Shown: positions 44,395-54,558 of the stretch, piece by piece | Position numbering within the stretch: the first letter of the stretch is position 1 | How the letters are laid out: every line of letters begins with the position of its first letter | DNA from: Micromonospora sp. CP22 | GTDB taxonomy: Bacteria > Actinomycetota > Actinomycetes > Mycobacteriales > Micromonosporaceae | Direction: 5' to 3' | DNA length: 64,000 nt | Assembly: GCF_009712475.1 (NCBI RefSeq) | Contig: NZ_VCJO01000001.1 | Coordinates: 372,001 to 436,000 of the forward strand | Made by a program: the position numbers and the translations under genes | Notes under the pieces: generated by a model | The model's input: only the letters and a program-made list of their open reading frames with translations | Told to the model about the DNA's origin: nothing | The model's database searches: none

Positions 44395-45009
44395 ATGGCC
44401 CGCGTGACCGGGGACCACTACTTCACCACCGAGCCGAACGCGCCCGCCCAGGCGCGCGAGGTGCAGTTCGCCGTCGCGGGGCGGGACTACACCCTGGCCT
44501 CGGCCTCCGGGGTCTTCTCCGCCAGCCGCCTTGACCCCGGCACCGCGGTGCTGCTGCGCAAGGCGGAGTTGCCCGACGCCACGACCACCGGCGACCTGCT
44601 CGACCTCGGCTGCGGGTTCGGCCCGATCGCCTGTGTGCTCGCCACCGTCGCCCCCGCCGCCACCACCTGGGCGGTGGACGTGAACGAGCGGGCTCGAAGC
44701 CTCACGGCCGGTAACGCCGCCCGGCTCGGACTCTCCGACCGGCTGCGGGTGGCTGCGCCCGAGGAAGTGCCCGCCGACCTCCGCTTCGCGCAGATCTGGT
44801 CCAACCCACCGATCCGGATCGGCAAGGACGAACTGCACCGGATGCTGCTGCACTGGTTGCCCCGGCTGGCCGCGGACGGCGTCGCCTGGCTCGTGGTGGC
44901 CCGCCACCTCGGCGGTGACTCGTTGCAGAACTGGTTGGTCGAGCAGGGGTGGCAGGTCGCTCGCCAGGCCAGCCAGAAGGGATTCCGGGTGTTGCGCGTC
45001 ACCCGCTGA
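44395..45009 (+). CDS. Class I methyltransferase, RsmC-like (16S rRNA guanine-N2)
   Basis: This 204-residue protein has the SAM-binding motif LLDLGCGFGPIACVLA (68-83), an acidic loop Asp in AVDVNERA, and the catalytic SNPPIRIGK (136-144). That motif is typical of RsmC/RlmG-type N2-guanine methyltransferases, and the short form matches single-domain homologues of RsmC. The probable target is 16S rRNA, but this is inferred from the family. A GTG three codons into the gene is another possible start. Confidence 0.8.
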   Translation: MARVTGDHYFTTEPNAPAQAREVQFAVAGRDYTLASASGVFSASRLDPGTAVLLRKAELPDATTTGDLLDLGCGFGPIACVLATVAPAATTWAVDVNERARSLTAGNAARLGLSDRLRVAAPEEVPADLRFAQIWSNPPIRIGKDELHRMLLHWLPRLAADGVAWLVVARHLGGDSLQNWLVEQGWQVARQASQKGFRVLRVTR

Positions 45010-45057
45010 CCGGGTAATCGGTTGGCCTGTCGATTCCGGCTCCGGCAGGATGCCGGC

Positions 45058-46737
45058 GTGGGATACGTGGACGTGGCGGCGGTCGGGCATGTCCTGCCCG
45101 ACGGCCGGGAACTCTTCGCCGATGTGTCGTTCCGGGTCGGTGAAGGCGCCAAGGTGGCCCTGGTCGGGCCGAACGGTGCGGGCAAGACGACGTTGCTACG
45201 GATGGTCGCCGGGGACCTGCCGGTGCGCACCGGCACCATCGCGCGTACCGGCGGGTTGGGTGTCATGCGCCAGTTCATCGGCATGATCGGCGACGAGTCG
45301 ACCCTCGCCGACCTGGCCCTGTCGCTCGCCCCACCGCCCCTGCGCGAGGCCGGTCGCCGACTCGCCGAGACCGAGGCGGCCATGCGTGCGGCCGAGCTGC
45401 GCGGCAAGTACAGCACCGCCGCCGGAAAGGCCCAGCTGGCGTACGCCGACGCGTTGGCCGCCTGGGGCGAGACCGGCGGATACGACGCGGAGGTGCTTTT
45501 CGACACCGTCGCCACCATCGTCCTCGACCTGCCCTGGGAGACTGCCCGGCAGCGTCCCGTACGCACCCTCTCCGGCGGTCAGCAGAAGCGTTTCGCCCTG
45601 GAGTTGCTGCTGCGCGGCCCCGACGAGGTGCTGCTGCTCGACGAGCCGGACAACTTCCTCGACGTGCCCGGCAAACGGTGGCTGGAGGCGCGGCTGCGCG
45701 AATCCGCCAAGTCGGTGCTCTACGTCTCCCACGACCGGGAGTTGTTGTCGCACACCGCCGACCGGGTGGTCGCCGTGGAGGGCGGCAGCGCCTGGGTGCA
45801 CCCGGGTGGCTTCGCGAGCTGGCACGCGGCGCGGGTGGCCCGGCACGCGCGCCTCGACGAGCTGCGCAAGCGGTGGGACGAGGAGCACCAGAAGCTGCGC
45901 GAGCAGATGCTGATGTACAAGCAGAAGGCCGCGTACAACTCCGACATGGCCTCGCGCTACCAGTCGGCGCAGACCAAGCTGCGTAAGTTCGAGGAGGCCG
46001 GGCCGCCGCCCGTACCGCCGAAGGAGCAGGACATCCGGATGCGCCTGGCCGGTGGCCGGACCGGCAAGCGTGCGGTGGTCTGCGAGCAGCTGGAGCTGGA
46101 CGGCCTGACCTACCCCTTCGATCTGGAGCTGTGGTACGGCGACCGCCTGGCCGTGCTCGGTGCCAACGGCACCGGCAAGTCCCATTTCCTGCGCCTGCTG
46201 GCCCGGGGAGGGACGGACCCGGACCCGGCGAACGGTCCGGTAGACAACGGGGCAGCGCTGACGCCCGTGGCGCATGACGGGGTGGCGCGGCTCGGTGCGC
46301 GCGTGCGTCCCGGGCACTTCTCGCAGACCCACGACCGGCCCGAGCTGATGGCGAAGACCCTTGCCGAGATCCTCTGGCGGGGTGACGAGCATCGGGACGG
46401 GATGGACCGGCACACGGCCATGGCGGCACTCAACCGGTACGAGTTGGCCGGACAGGGCGACCAGCGCTTCGCCACCCTCTCCGGTGGACAGCAGGCCCGC
46501 TTCCTGGTGCTGCTGCTGGAGTTGTCGGGCGCGACCCTGCTGCTGCTCGACGAGCCCACCGACAACCTCGACCTGGCCTCGGCCGAGGCGCTGGAAGCCG
46601 GGCTCGCCGCCTTCGCCGGCACGGTGGTGGCGGTCACCCACGACCGTTGGTTCACCCGCACCTTCGACCGGTTCCTGCTGTTCCGTGGCGACGGCGAGGT
46701 GGTCGAGACCGACGAGCCGGTCTGGGACGTGGCTTGA
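45058..46737 (+). CDS. ABC-F family ATP-binding protein
   Basis: This 559-residue protein has two ABC domains in one chain and no membrane segment, as in ABC-F proteins that act on ribosomes. Site 1 has Walker A GPNGAGKT (37-44), signature LSGGQQKRF and Walker B LLLDEPDNFLD. Site 2 has Walker A GANGTGKS, signature LSGGQQARF and LLLDEPTDNLD. The charged linker between them (around 255-335) is the part that reaches into the ribosome in characterised members. The first site has DEPDNFLD in place of the common DEPTNHLD. A role in relieving stalled ribosomes or in antibiotic protection is possible; the sequence alone does not decide. Confidence 0.88.
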   Translation: MGYVDVAAVGHVLPDGRELFADVSFRVGEGAKVALVGPNGAGKTTLLRMVAGDLPVRTGTIARTGGLGVMRQFIGMIGDESTLADLALSLAPPPLREAGRRLAETEAAMRAAELRGKYSTAAGKAQLAYADALAAWGETGGYDAEVLFDTVATIVLDLPWETARQRPVRTLSGGQQKRFALELLLRGPDEVLLLDEPDNFLDVPGKRWLEARLRESAKSVLYVSHDRELLSHTADRVVAVEGGSAWVHPGGFASWHAARVARHARLDELRKRWDEEHQKLREQMLMYKQKAAYNSDMASRYQSAQTKLRKFEEAGPPPVPPKEQDIRMRLAGGRTGKRAVVCEQLELDGLTYPFDLELWYGDRLAVLGANGTGKSHFLRLLARGGTDPDPANGPVDNGAALTPVAHDGVARLGARVRPGHFSQTHDRPELMAKTLAEILWRGDEHRDGMDRHTAMAALNRYELAGQGDQRFATLSGGQQARFLVLLLELSGATLLLLDEPTDNLDLASAEALEAGLAAFAGTVVAVTHDRWFTRTFDRFLLFRGDGEVVETDEPVWDVA

Positions 46738-46801
46738 CCACCGCATCGGCTCCTGCCGTGCGTCCCTGCGACCACCCGGCGAGGCGACATATGGTGATCT
46801 C

Positions 46802-47764
<963 letters not shown>

Positions 47765-47777
47765 TCGCGGCCCCACA

Positions 47778-47816
47778 CGAAGCGGCCCGGCACGCGACGC
47801 GTGCCGGGCCGCTTCG
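47778..47816. terminator. Bidirectional terminator
   Basis: A perfect 18-bp stem (47778-47795 with 47799-47816) with a 3-base loop lies between the convergent aldo/keto reductase gene and the minus-strand small secreted-protein gene. It is the longest perfect hairpin I found in the window. Confidence 0.88.
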
Positions 47817-47826
47817 CACCCACGTC

Positions 47827-48372
47827 CTAGGGTCGCTCGCGACGCCGGCTCAGCAGCGGTGCGACCAGCGCCACCACCACGAGCGTGGCGACACCGATCC
47901 CGACCGCCCACCACCAACCGGGCGCCGCGCCGTCGGCGGTCGAGCGGCCCTGCGCCGATCCGCCGGACCGGTGCTCCGACACGGGGGCCAACGACGGAGT
48001 CTGCGGCACCCGTGCCTGCACCGTGGCGGTGCCGGTGCCGGAGTACGGGCCGGACGCCTGCACCCGCACCTGCCAGGTGCCGGGGGAGAGGATCGGGCCG
48101 GTGGTGTAGAAGCCCTGCCCCTCGGCGGAGGGGTCCAGCTGCACCGGGCCGACCGTGCGACCCTGCTCGCCGGTGGCGGTGACGACCAGCCGGACGACCT
48201 CGTCCAGGTAGTGCCCGTCGGCGTAGGTCGCCTGGATGGTCACCCCGCTCGCACCGTCACCCGCCACGGTCACGGTGAGCTTGTTGCCGTGCGCCGCCGC
48301 CGGGCTCCCGGCGAGGACCGCCAGGAGCAGCGCGGCGAGCAGGCTGGTGGTCACCGTACGGACCCGCGTCAC
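47827..48372 (-). CDS. Exported, C-terminally anchored small protein, possibly CopC/YtkA-like
   Basis: The GTG start has GAGGAGG upstream. The 181-residue protein has a signal peptide (1-27) likely cleaved after AAA, so that the mature chain would begin His-Gly. A beta-rich domain (about 28-120, LTVTVAGDGASGVTIQ ...) is followed by a Ser/Gly linker and a C-terminal transmembrane helix with a basic tail (about 152-181). An N-terminal His after the signal is seen in copper-binding CopC-type proteins; I see no other clear metal motif, so this is a suggestion. It lies 62 bases downstream of the large ThuA-dehydrogenase gene with a terminator between. Confidence 0.7.
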   Translation of the reverse strand: MTRVRTVTTSLLAALLLAVLAGSPAAAHGNKLTVTVAGDGASGVTIQATYADGHYLDEVVRLVVTATGEQGRTVGPVQLDPSAEGQGFYTTGPILSPGTWQVRVQASGPYSGTGTATVQARVPQTPSLAPVSEHRSGGSAQGRSTADGAAPGWWWAVGIGVATLVVVALVAPLLSRRRERP

Positions 48373-48397
48373 GGTGCCTCCTCACTTCGTCGTGCAG

Positions 48398-48429
48398 GGG
48401 CCCCGTCCGGTCGAGACCGGACGGGGCCC
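48398..48429 (-). terminator. Terminator after the 1,944-residue ThuA-dehydrogenase gene
   Basis: A perfect 14-bp stem (48398-48411 with 48416-48429) with loop CGAG lies 5 bases after the stop of the large minus-strand gene and just upstream of the ribosome site of the small exported protein. Confidence 0.75.
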
Positions 48430-48434
48430 ATGGA

Positions 48435-51400
48435 TCACAGGTGACGACCGGGCGCGAGCCGGGTGGGATCCGCACCGAGGCGACCGGCCCCCTTGACGGA
48501 CTTGCCGTCGTTGGCCTTGACCCCAGCCGTGCTGGCGGTGCCGCCGAGCCGGACGATCATCGCGTCGGCGTCCCGGATAAGCACCTCCCGGATCTCCGCC
48601 TCGCCGATCTGAGTGGCGTCGCCGGCAAGGTCGCGGAACTTGCGCAGTTCCTTGATGGCCTTGTCGTCGTTGCCCTTGGCCTCCTCCTTGCGGACCTTCT
48701 CCAACTGCTTCGACAACTGGTCGTACGCCTTGTTCGACAGGCGTCCCGTGGCCTTGAACCGGTCCAGCAGGTTCTGCATGTCCCGGAACGAGGTGGTGAC
48801 GAAGAACCGGACCGACGCGGTGGTGGCGTTACCCGCCTTGTCGGTCGCGACCACTGTCAACTCGTGCAGACCCAACGGCAGCTCGTACATCGCCTGGAGG
48901 GTGCCGCTGGCGTACGGGCGGTCGTTGAGCGTGCCGACCACGGTGGCGATACCGGAGGTCGGGTCGACCGCCTGCCAGGACACGCGTACGTCCTGGCTGT
49001 CACCGTAGAGCTGGCCGTCGGCGAGGCCGGAGACCAGCAGGGTCGGCTTCGTGCCGTCGATGCGGACCACCGCCGACTTCAACGTCTCGACGTGGCCGAG
49101 CTTGTCGGTGGCCCGGTACAGCAGCTCGTGGATGCCGTCACCGCTGATCTCCACCGGCTCGGTGTACGGCGTCCAGTCGCCGTCGTCGAGCGACCACTCC
49201 AGCAGCTCCACCCCGGCACCGGCGTCGGTCGAGGTGAGCACCACCGGAATGGTGCCGTCGTGCCAGCCCTCGTCGTTCGCCGGAGCGAACGAGGCGGTGC
49301 TGACCGGTGCCGTGGTGTCGATCCGGACGGTGACCGTCTTCGTCTCCTCCACGTTGCCGGCCTCGTCTACCGACCGGAACCGCACCTCGTGATCGCCGTC
49401 CCCGACCACCTGCACCGGCTCGGTGTAGGTGGTCCACTCGGTGGCCTCACCGACCTGGTACTCGGTGCGGGCCACCCCGCTGCCGCCGTCGGAGTCGGTG
49501 GCGGAGAGCGTCACGGTCACCGGCCCGGTGTGCCAGCCGTCGACCGGCGTACCGGAGACCTCAGCGGTGGTCACCGGGGGCACGGTGTCGCTCGGTCCGT
49601 CCTCCGCGGAGAACCGGAAGTACTCGAACGAGGCCGGCTTCGATTCGGTCTGGTTGCCGCTGAGGGTGAACACGCCCACCTTCGGGGTGGCCCCGACGGC
49701 CGCGTTGGTCAGCTCGGTCAACGCGGTCCAGGTCTCGCCGTCGGCCGAGTACGACCCGGTGAACGTGTCACCGGTGCGCGCCAGCCGCAGGTACCACTCG
49801 GCCGAGGTCAGGTTCTCCGCACCCGGCTGTGGATCCTGGATCGTCCCGTCGATCTCGCTACGCAGCTCGATCCGGCGGGACACCGGCTGGCCGACCTGGT
49901 TGTCGACGACGAAGTCGAACTTGATGTAGTTGTCGTCGTCGCCGTACACGATCAGGCCCGCCTGCTGGTACTGCTCGTCCAGCAGACTTCCGTCGATCTT
50001 CGTCTCCATGGTCCAGTCGCCCTCAGGGGCGTTCTGCAGGATGAAGTTCGTCGGATCGGTGTTGTTGGTGCCGTAGATGTCACCGTTGGGCACGTCGATG
50101 TGCAGCTTCCCGCCGCTGACCCGGTAGGCGCTCAGGTCCTCCCGCAGGATCGCGTTCCACCGGCACTTGTCCAGCGAGATGCCGTCGAACTCGTCGGACG
50201 GGTCGACCGGCCCGGCCGGCTCGTCCGGGATCACCTGGAACCAGTCGAACGCGGCCTCCACCACCGGCGCGTCGGTGCCGCCGTTGAGCGCGAACAGGCC
50301 GATCTGCGGGTTCTCGATGCCGTCCAGCTCGGCGGACCGCCCGACCGGGCTGTAGGTCTGCCCGTCAGCCGACATCTCCGCGGTCAGGTTGGTGCCGTCG
50401 CTGCTGATCCGCAGGTAGACGGTGTCACCGTCCGGTGCGGCCACACTGTCGGCACTGTCGTTGCGCGGCGTGCCGGCAGTCTCCCGGAGGAACTCCACCC
50501 GCCGGCTGCCGTTGTAGAGCAGATCGACCTTGGCGTAGTTGTCGTCGTCGCCGTAGACGATCAGACCGGCCTGCTGGTAGGTCGCCGTCACCGGGACGGT
50601 CACCTTCGTGGTCACCTGCCAGGCACCCGACGGTGCGGGCTGGAGCACCAGGTTGGTGGCGTCGTTGCGGCTGCCGTAGAGGTCACCGACCCCGGTGGGG
50701 AGTCGCAGCGCACCGTCGGAGACGGAGAGGAGCTGGTTCTCCCGCACCACATTGGTCCAGCGGTCCCGGTTGAGCGTGTCGCCGTCGAAGTCGTCCGAAC
50801 GTGCCCCGAGGCAGGAGGTGTTCGGCGATTCGACCCGGACCGACACGGCGGCGTACGCCCGGGCACCCCGGCTGTCGGTCACCGTCAGGGTGGCGGTGAA
50901 GTTGCCGGGCGCGGCGTACGTGTGCTCGGCCTGGAGCGTGTCGGCCGTACCACCGTCACCGAAGTCCCACTCGTACGTCAGCGGGGTGTCGCCCTCGGGG
51001 TCGGTGGCGGTACCGCTGAACGCGACGGTGAGCGGCGCGGTGCCGCTGGTCGGCGTGGCGGTGGCGGTGACGACCGGCGGGGCGTTGTCGGTGACGCCCT
51101 TGCCGACGAAGTCGACCCAGTTGACGTTGAACAGGCTCGCCGTGCCGCCTTCCGGGTCACGGGCGACGAAGAACAGCTTGCCGTTCGAGTCGGCGTCCGC
51201 CGGCACCTCTGCGGTGACGTCGGTGTACGTCTGCCAGTCTCCGGTGCCCGGTACGTCGACGGAGGTGACCAGCGGACCGTCGGGCGCACCGGCGCGGACC
51301 TCGATCCGTCCGCCGGAGCCGGCCGAAGCCGCCCGGAACCGGATCGACTCGATGCCGGTCAGGTCCGCCGGCTCGAACGACCACCAGTCGCCGTCCTCGA

Positions 51401-54269
51401 TGAATCCGATGTTCTGTCCACCGCCGGCGGTGTCACTTGAGGTCTCCTTGACCACACCCGCGTCGCCGCCGCCGGTGCTGCCGGGGATCCGGCCGGTGTT
51501 GGAGTAGTACTCGGCCTGCTTGCGCTTGGGCTGGAGGATCTCCAGGGCCCGACCGGTGAGCGGGTTGGCCCCACCGGAGCCGCCCTTGTCGGTGTAGGTC
51601 GCCTCCAGCACGGTGAAGACGTTCGCCTCGGCACCGTGTCCGGCGGCGAGCTGGGTCTGCACCACGCCCTCGCAGCCGGTGTGCTGCTCCAGCGGGTGGG
51701 CGTGCTCGTCGTGGCCGAGGAGGACCTGGAGTTCCACGTCGGCGCAGTCGATCTCGCCGTCCTCGGGGTCGGTCACCTTGATGGTGTACTTGACCTGGTC
51801 ACCCCAGTCGAAGAAGCCACCGTCCGGCGGGAACTCGATGGTGACCGTCGGTGCGGTGTTGCCGACCGTGACCGGCACGTTCGCCACCGCGGTGCGGCCC
51901 TTCGGGTTGGTCACGGTGAGCTGGGCGTTGTAGTTGCCCGCCGAGGCGTACGTGTGGGTCGGGTTGGCCTCGTCGGAGGTGTTCCCGTCACCGAACGTCC
52001 AGGCGTAGGTGAGATCGCCGCCGTCCGGGTCGCGGGACCCGGCGCTGGAGAAGTTCACGGTCAGCGGTGCCGGACCGGAGGTGGGATCGGCGCTGGCCAC
52101 GGCGATCGGAGCCCGGTCACCGGCGATGTAGTCGATCCGGTAGACGCCGGAGTTGTCGTTGTTGCCGCCGAAGCCGCTGCCCCACTCGATCAGGTACAGC
52201 GCGCCGTCGGGGCCGAACTCGAAGTCCATCGGCCGGATGAAGCTCATGCCGTCTAGCAGACGGTTGATGTCCACCAGGGACTTGCCGTCCTGGCTGACCT
52301 GCATGGTGTACATCCGCGACTGGTTCCACTCACCGAGCAGCGCCTTGCCGTCGTAGTACGCCGGCCACTTGCGGTCGGAGACGAGGTCGGCGTCGTACCG
52401 GTAGACCGGGCCGCCCATCGGCGCGCCACCGCCGCCGATCTCGGGGAACCGCGGGTTCGCGGCGTAGCCGTAGTCGACGGTGGCCGCGATGGCGGGCGGC
52501 AGGTTGGTCAGGCCGGTGTTGTTCGGCGAGTCGTTGACCAGGTTCGCGCAGTCGAACGGGGCCCCACTCGGCCCGGACGGGAACTGGTAGTCGTTGTACG
52601 CCCGGTTGTTGCCGTGGCAGTACGGCCAGCCGAAGTTGCCGGGCTTGTCGACGATGTTCCACTCGACCAGGCCCTCCGGGCCCCGGTTCGGGTTGGCGGA
52701 GTTCGCGTCCGGCCCGTAGTCGGCCACGTAGAGCACGTCCGTGGCGAGGTCGATACCGATCCGGAACGGGTTACGGAAGCCCATCGCGTAGATCTCGGGA
52801 CGGGTCTTCTCGGTGCCCGGCGGGAACAGGTTGCCCTCCGGGATGGTGTACGTCCCGTCGTCCTCCGGGTGGATCCGGATCACCTTGCCGCGCAGGTCGT
52901 TGGTGTTGCCGGAGCTGCGCTGCGCGTCGTAGTCGGCGCGACCGGGCCGCTCGTCGATCGGGGTGTACGCGTCCGACGAGAACGGGTTGGTGTTGTCTCC
53001 GGTGGCCAGGTAGAGGTTGCCGGCCGAGTCGAAGACCAACGAGCCGCCCGCGTGGCAGCAGGTGTTGCGCTGCGTGTCGACCCGCAGCACCTCCTGCTCG
53101 CTGGCCGGGTCGATCGAGTCGCCGGTGACGGTGAACCGGGACAGCAGGTTGCGCGCGATCCCGTCGTTCGGGGCGTAGTAGAGGTAGACCCACCCGTTGC
53201 TGGCGAAGTTCGGGTCGAGCCGGATGCCCAGCAGACCGTCCTCGTTGCCGGTGAAGACGTCGAGGCTGAGGGCGGTGACGGTCTGGCCGGTGTCCGGCTT
53301 GATGATCTGGACCCGGCCGTCGCGTTCGATGTAGAAGACCCGGCCGTCGGGTGCGATGTCCAGCTCCATCGGGTTGCTGGTGTTGCTGTCCAGCGTCACC
53401 TTCTCGAAGCTGGCGGTCAGCGACGCCCCGCAGTCGGCGTCCTCGACCCCGGCGGCGGTGCGGATGCCGCCGAGCAGGTGGGCGCGGAAGTCCGGATCAG
53501 CGAAGGACTCCTGGGTGTGGCCGCCGCCGGTGTACCAGGCCCGGCCGCCGTCGTAGTCCTGGCACCAGGCGATCGGGTGGTCGTGCCCCATCGCGCCGGA
53601 TCCGGGGTTGTAGCTGTTCTCGTCGAGGGTGGCCAGCACGTGCACCGTGCCGCGCGGGTTGGTGCGGTAGTTGTACCACTCGTCGTACCGGGACCACTGG
53701 TCCGGCAGGTGCGCCGTGGAGGGGTGGGCCGGGTCTTCGACCTTGACCGTGGCGGTCTGGTTCGCCGGGTGGCTGTTGAAGTACGCGCCCACCAGTTCGC
53801 CGTACCAGGACCAGCTGTACTCGGTGTCGGAGGCGGCGTGGATGCCGGCGTAGCCGCCACCGGCCTGGATGTAGCGCTCGAACGCGGCCTGCTGGTCGGC
53901 GTTGAGCACGTCACCGGTAGTGGAGAGCCAGATCACCGCCTGGTACTGGGCGAGGTTCGCGTCGGTGAACGCGTCACCGTCCTCGGTGGTGTCGACGGTG
54001 AAACCGTGCTCGGCACCGAGTTCCTGGATGGTGGCGATGCCGGTGGGAATGGAGTCGTGGCGGAAGCCGGCGGTCTTGGAAAAGACCAAGACCGAGAAGT
54101 CGTCGGCTGCGGCTGCGGGCTCGGCCTGCTGGGCGGGCGCGCGTTGCGCGACCGCCTCGACGCTCGGCGCGGCCTGTGCGGCGGGAACGCCGACGAGGCC
54201 GGTCGCGGCGAGGCCGAGGGTGAGAAGTGTGGCGGTGATGGGTACGCGGGCACGGCGTGGTCGGGGCAC
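48435..54269 (-). CDS. Giant exported ThuA / glucose-sorbosone dehydrogenase / PKD / lectin-like protein with FIMAH end
   Basis: The GTG at 54269 is chosen because GAGGAG lies just upstream and a signal peptide (1-33, ending AAQA) follows; 1,944 residues. Domains in order: ThuA-like (58-275; VFSKTAGFRHDS, GIHAASDTEY), glucose/sorbosone dehydrogenase-type beta-propeller (285-715; NTCCHAGG, MGFRNPFRIGID, NFGWPYC), PKD (720-803), a Cys-containing Ig-like spacer (804-915), a carbohydrate-binding module-6-like domain (916-1056; GGGQNIGFIEDGDWW), PKD (1063-1147), two ConA/laminin-G-like domains (1155-1348, 1357-1555), two OmpL47-type beta repeats (1562-1737), an Ig-like domain (1740-1825) and a helical FIMAH domain (1826-1908). 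By family it should oxidise a sugar or glycan derivative outside the cell while attached to carbohydrate. No LPXTG-type anchor is seen. Confidence 0.9.
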   Translation of the reverse strand: MPRPRRARVPITATLLTLGLAATGLVGVPAAQAAPSVEAVAQRAPAQQAEPAAAADDFSVLVFSKTAGFRHDSIPTGIATIQELGAEHGFTVDTTEDGDAFTDANLAQYQAVIWLSTTGDVLNADQQAAFERYIQAGGGYAGIHAASDTEYSWSWYGELVGAYFNSHPANQTATVKVEDPAHPSTAHLPDQWSRYDEWYNYRTNPRGTVHVLATLDENSYNPGSGAMGHDHPIAWCQDYDGGRAWYTGGGHTQESFADPDFRAHLLGGIRTAAGVEDADCGASLTASFEKVTLDSNTSNPMELDIAPDGRVFYIERDGRVQIIKPDTGQTVTALSLDVFTGNEDGLLGIRLDPNFASNGWVYLYYAPNDGIARNLLSRFTVTGDSIDPASEQEVLRVDTQRNTCCHAGGSLVFDSAGNLYLATGDNTNPFSSDAYTPIDERPGRADYDAQRSSGNTNDLRGKVIRIHPEDDGTYTIPEGNLFPPGTEKTRPEIYAMGFRNPFRIGIDLATDVLYVADYGPDANSANPNRGPEGLVEWNIVDKPGNFGWPYCHGNNRAYNDYQFPSGPSGAPFDCANLVNDSPNNTGLTNLPPAIAATVDYGYAANPRFPEIGGGGAPMGGPVYRYDADLVSDRKWPAYYDGKALLGEWNQSRMYTMQVSQDGKSLVDINRLLDGMSFIRPMDFEFGPDGALYLIEWGSGFGGNNDNSGVYRIDYIAGDRAPIAVASADPTSGPAPLTVNFSSAGSRDPDGGDLTYAWTFGDGNTSDEANPTHTYASAGNYNAQLTVTNPKGRTAVANVPVTVGNTAPTVTIEFPPDGGFFDWGDQVKYTIKVTDPEDGEIDCADVELQVLLGHDEHAHPLEQHTGCEGVVQTQLAAGHGAEANVFTVLEATYTDKGGSGGANPLTGRALEILQPKRKQAEYYSNTGRIPGSTGGGDAGVVKETSSDTAGGGQNIGFIEDGDWWSFEPADLTGIESIRFRAASAGSGGRIEVRAGAPDGPLVTSVDVPGTGDWQTYTDVTAEVPADADSNGKLFFVARDPEGGTASLFNVNWVDFVGKGVTDNAPPVVTATATPTSGTAPLTVAFSGTATDPEGDTPLTYEWDFGDGGTADTLQAEHTYAAPGNFTATLTVTDSRGARAYAAVSVRVESPNTSCLGARSDDFDGDTLNRDRWTNVVRENQLLSVSDGALRLPTGVGDLYGSRNDATNLVLQPAPSGAWQVTTKVTVPVTATYQQAGLIVYGDDDNYAKVDLLYNGSRRVEFLRETAGTPRNDSADSVAAPDGDTVYLRISSDGTNLTAEMSADGQTYSPVGRSAELDGIENPQIGLFALNGGTDAPVVEAAFDWFQVIPDEPAGPVDPSDEFDGISLDKCRWNAILREDLSAYRVSGGKLHIDVPNGDIYGTNNTDPTNFILQNAPEGDWTMETKIDGSLLDEQYQQAGLIVYGDDDNYIKFDFVVDNQVGQPVSRRIELRSEIDGTIQDPQPGAENLTSAEWYLRLARTGDTFTGSYSADGETWTALTELTNAAVGATPKVGVFTLSGNQTESKPASFEYFRFSAEDGPSDTVPPVTTAEVSGTPVDGWHTGPVTVTLSATDSDGGSGVARTEYQVGEATEWTTYTEPVQVVGDGDHEVRFRSVDEAGNVEETKTVTVRIDTTAPVSTASFAPANDEGWHDGTIPVVLTSTDAGAGVELLEWSLDDGDWTPYTEPVEISGDGIHELLYRATDKLGHVETLKSAVVRIDGTKPTLLVSGLADGQLYGDSQDVRVSWQAVDPTSGIATVVGTLNDRPYASGTLQAMYELPLGLHELTVVATDKAGNATTASVRFFVTTSFRDMQNLLDRFKATGRLSNKAYDQLSKQLEKVRKEEAKGNDDKAIKELRKFRDLAGDATQIGEAEIREVLIRDADAMIVRLGGTASTAGVKANDGKSVKGAGRLGADPTRLAPGRHL
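52127..52237. repeat. Near-identical patch 1, copy A
   Basis: These 111 bases are identical to 57099-57209 by direct reading. They encode the conserved end of the dehydrogenase propeller (FGPDGALYLIEWGSGFGGNN) in the two tandem paralogues. Confidence 0.9.
53275..53415. repeat. Near-identical patch 2, copy A
   Basis: These 141 bases match 58247-58387 with a single difference by direct reading. They encode the junction between the ThuA-like and dehydrogenase domains. Confidence 0.9.
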
Positions 54270-54423
54270 TCCGGTCTCCTCTGTCCTTACTCGACGTGAG
54301 TCGCGGGGGCCGGCTCGCCGAAGACCGTCCCGGGTGGAGCTGGTCCGGACCGCCTTGCCGAAGGGCGTCCGATCCAGCATTATGTCGAGTCGCTGAACAA
54401 ATTAATTCTGTCGAAACGATTTA

Positions 54424-54455
54424 TGGCAAGACTTCGATAGATAACGTTTCGGTAA
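54424..54455 (-). promoter_or_regulatory. Upstream element of the 1,944-residue gene
   Basis: Read on the minus strand: TTACCGAAACGTTA (54455-54442), 12 bases, then TTGCCA (54429-54424). The same arrangement, with 12 of 14 bases conserved and the same 12-base gap, lies upstream of the paralogue at 59355-59386. TTGCC could be a -35 box and the 14-mer a regulator site. The surrounding 54380-54480 is AT-rich compared with the window. Confidence 0.5.
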
Positions 54456-54499
54456 ATGCGGGCGACATTTCTGCACAGTCCGTGCAAACCACTACGAGC

Positions 54500-54536
54500 G
54501 CCGGCCCGCACCTCCGGGTGGAAGGTACGGGCCGGC
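54500..54536 (-). terminator. Terminator after the 1,550-residue ThuA-dehydrogenase gene
   Basis: GCCGGCCCG (54500-54508) pairs with CGGGCCGGC (54528-54536), with an inner CACC/GGTG stem. It lies 22 bases after the stop of the minus-strand gene, separating the two paralogues. Confidence 0.7.
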
Positions 54537-54558
54537 ATCGATGGGTCGGCGTCGCCGA

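Noticed and set aside
48441..51440. 999-codon plus-strand open frame opposite the 1,944-residue exported protein
   Set aside because: Same reasoning: antisense shadow of a real multidomain gene with strong GC-skewed codon use.
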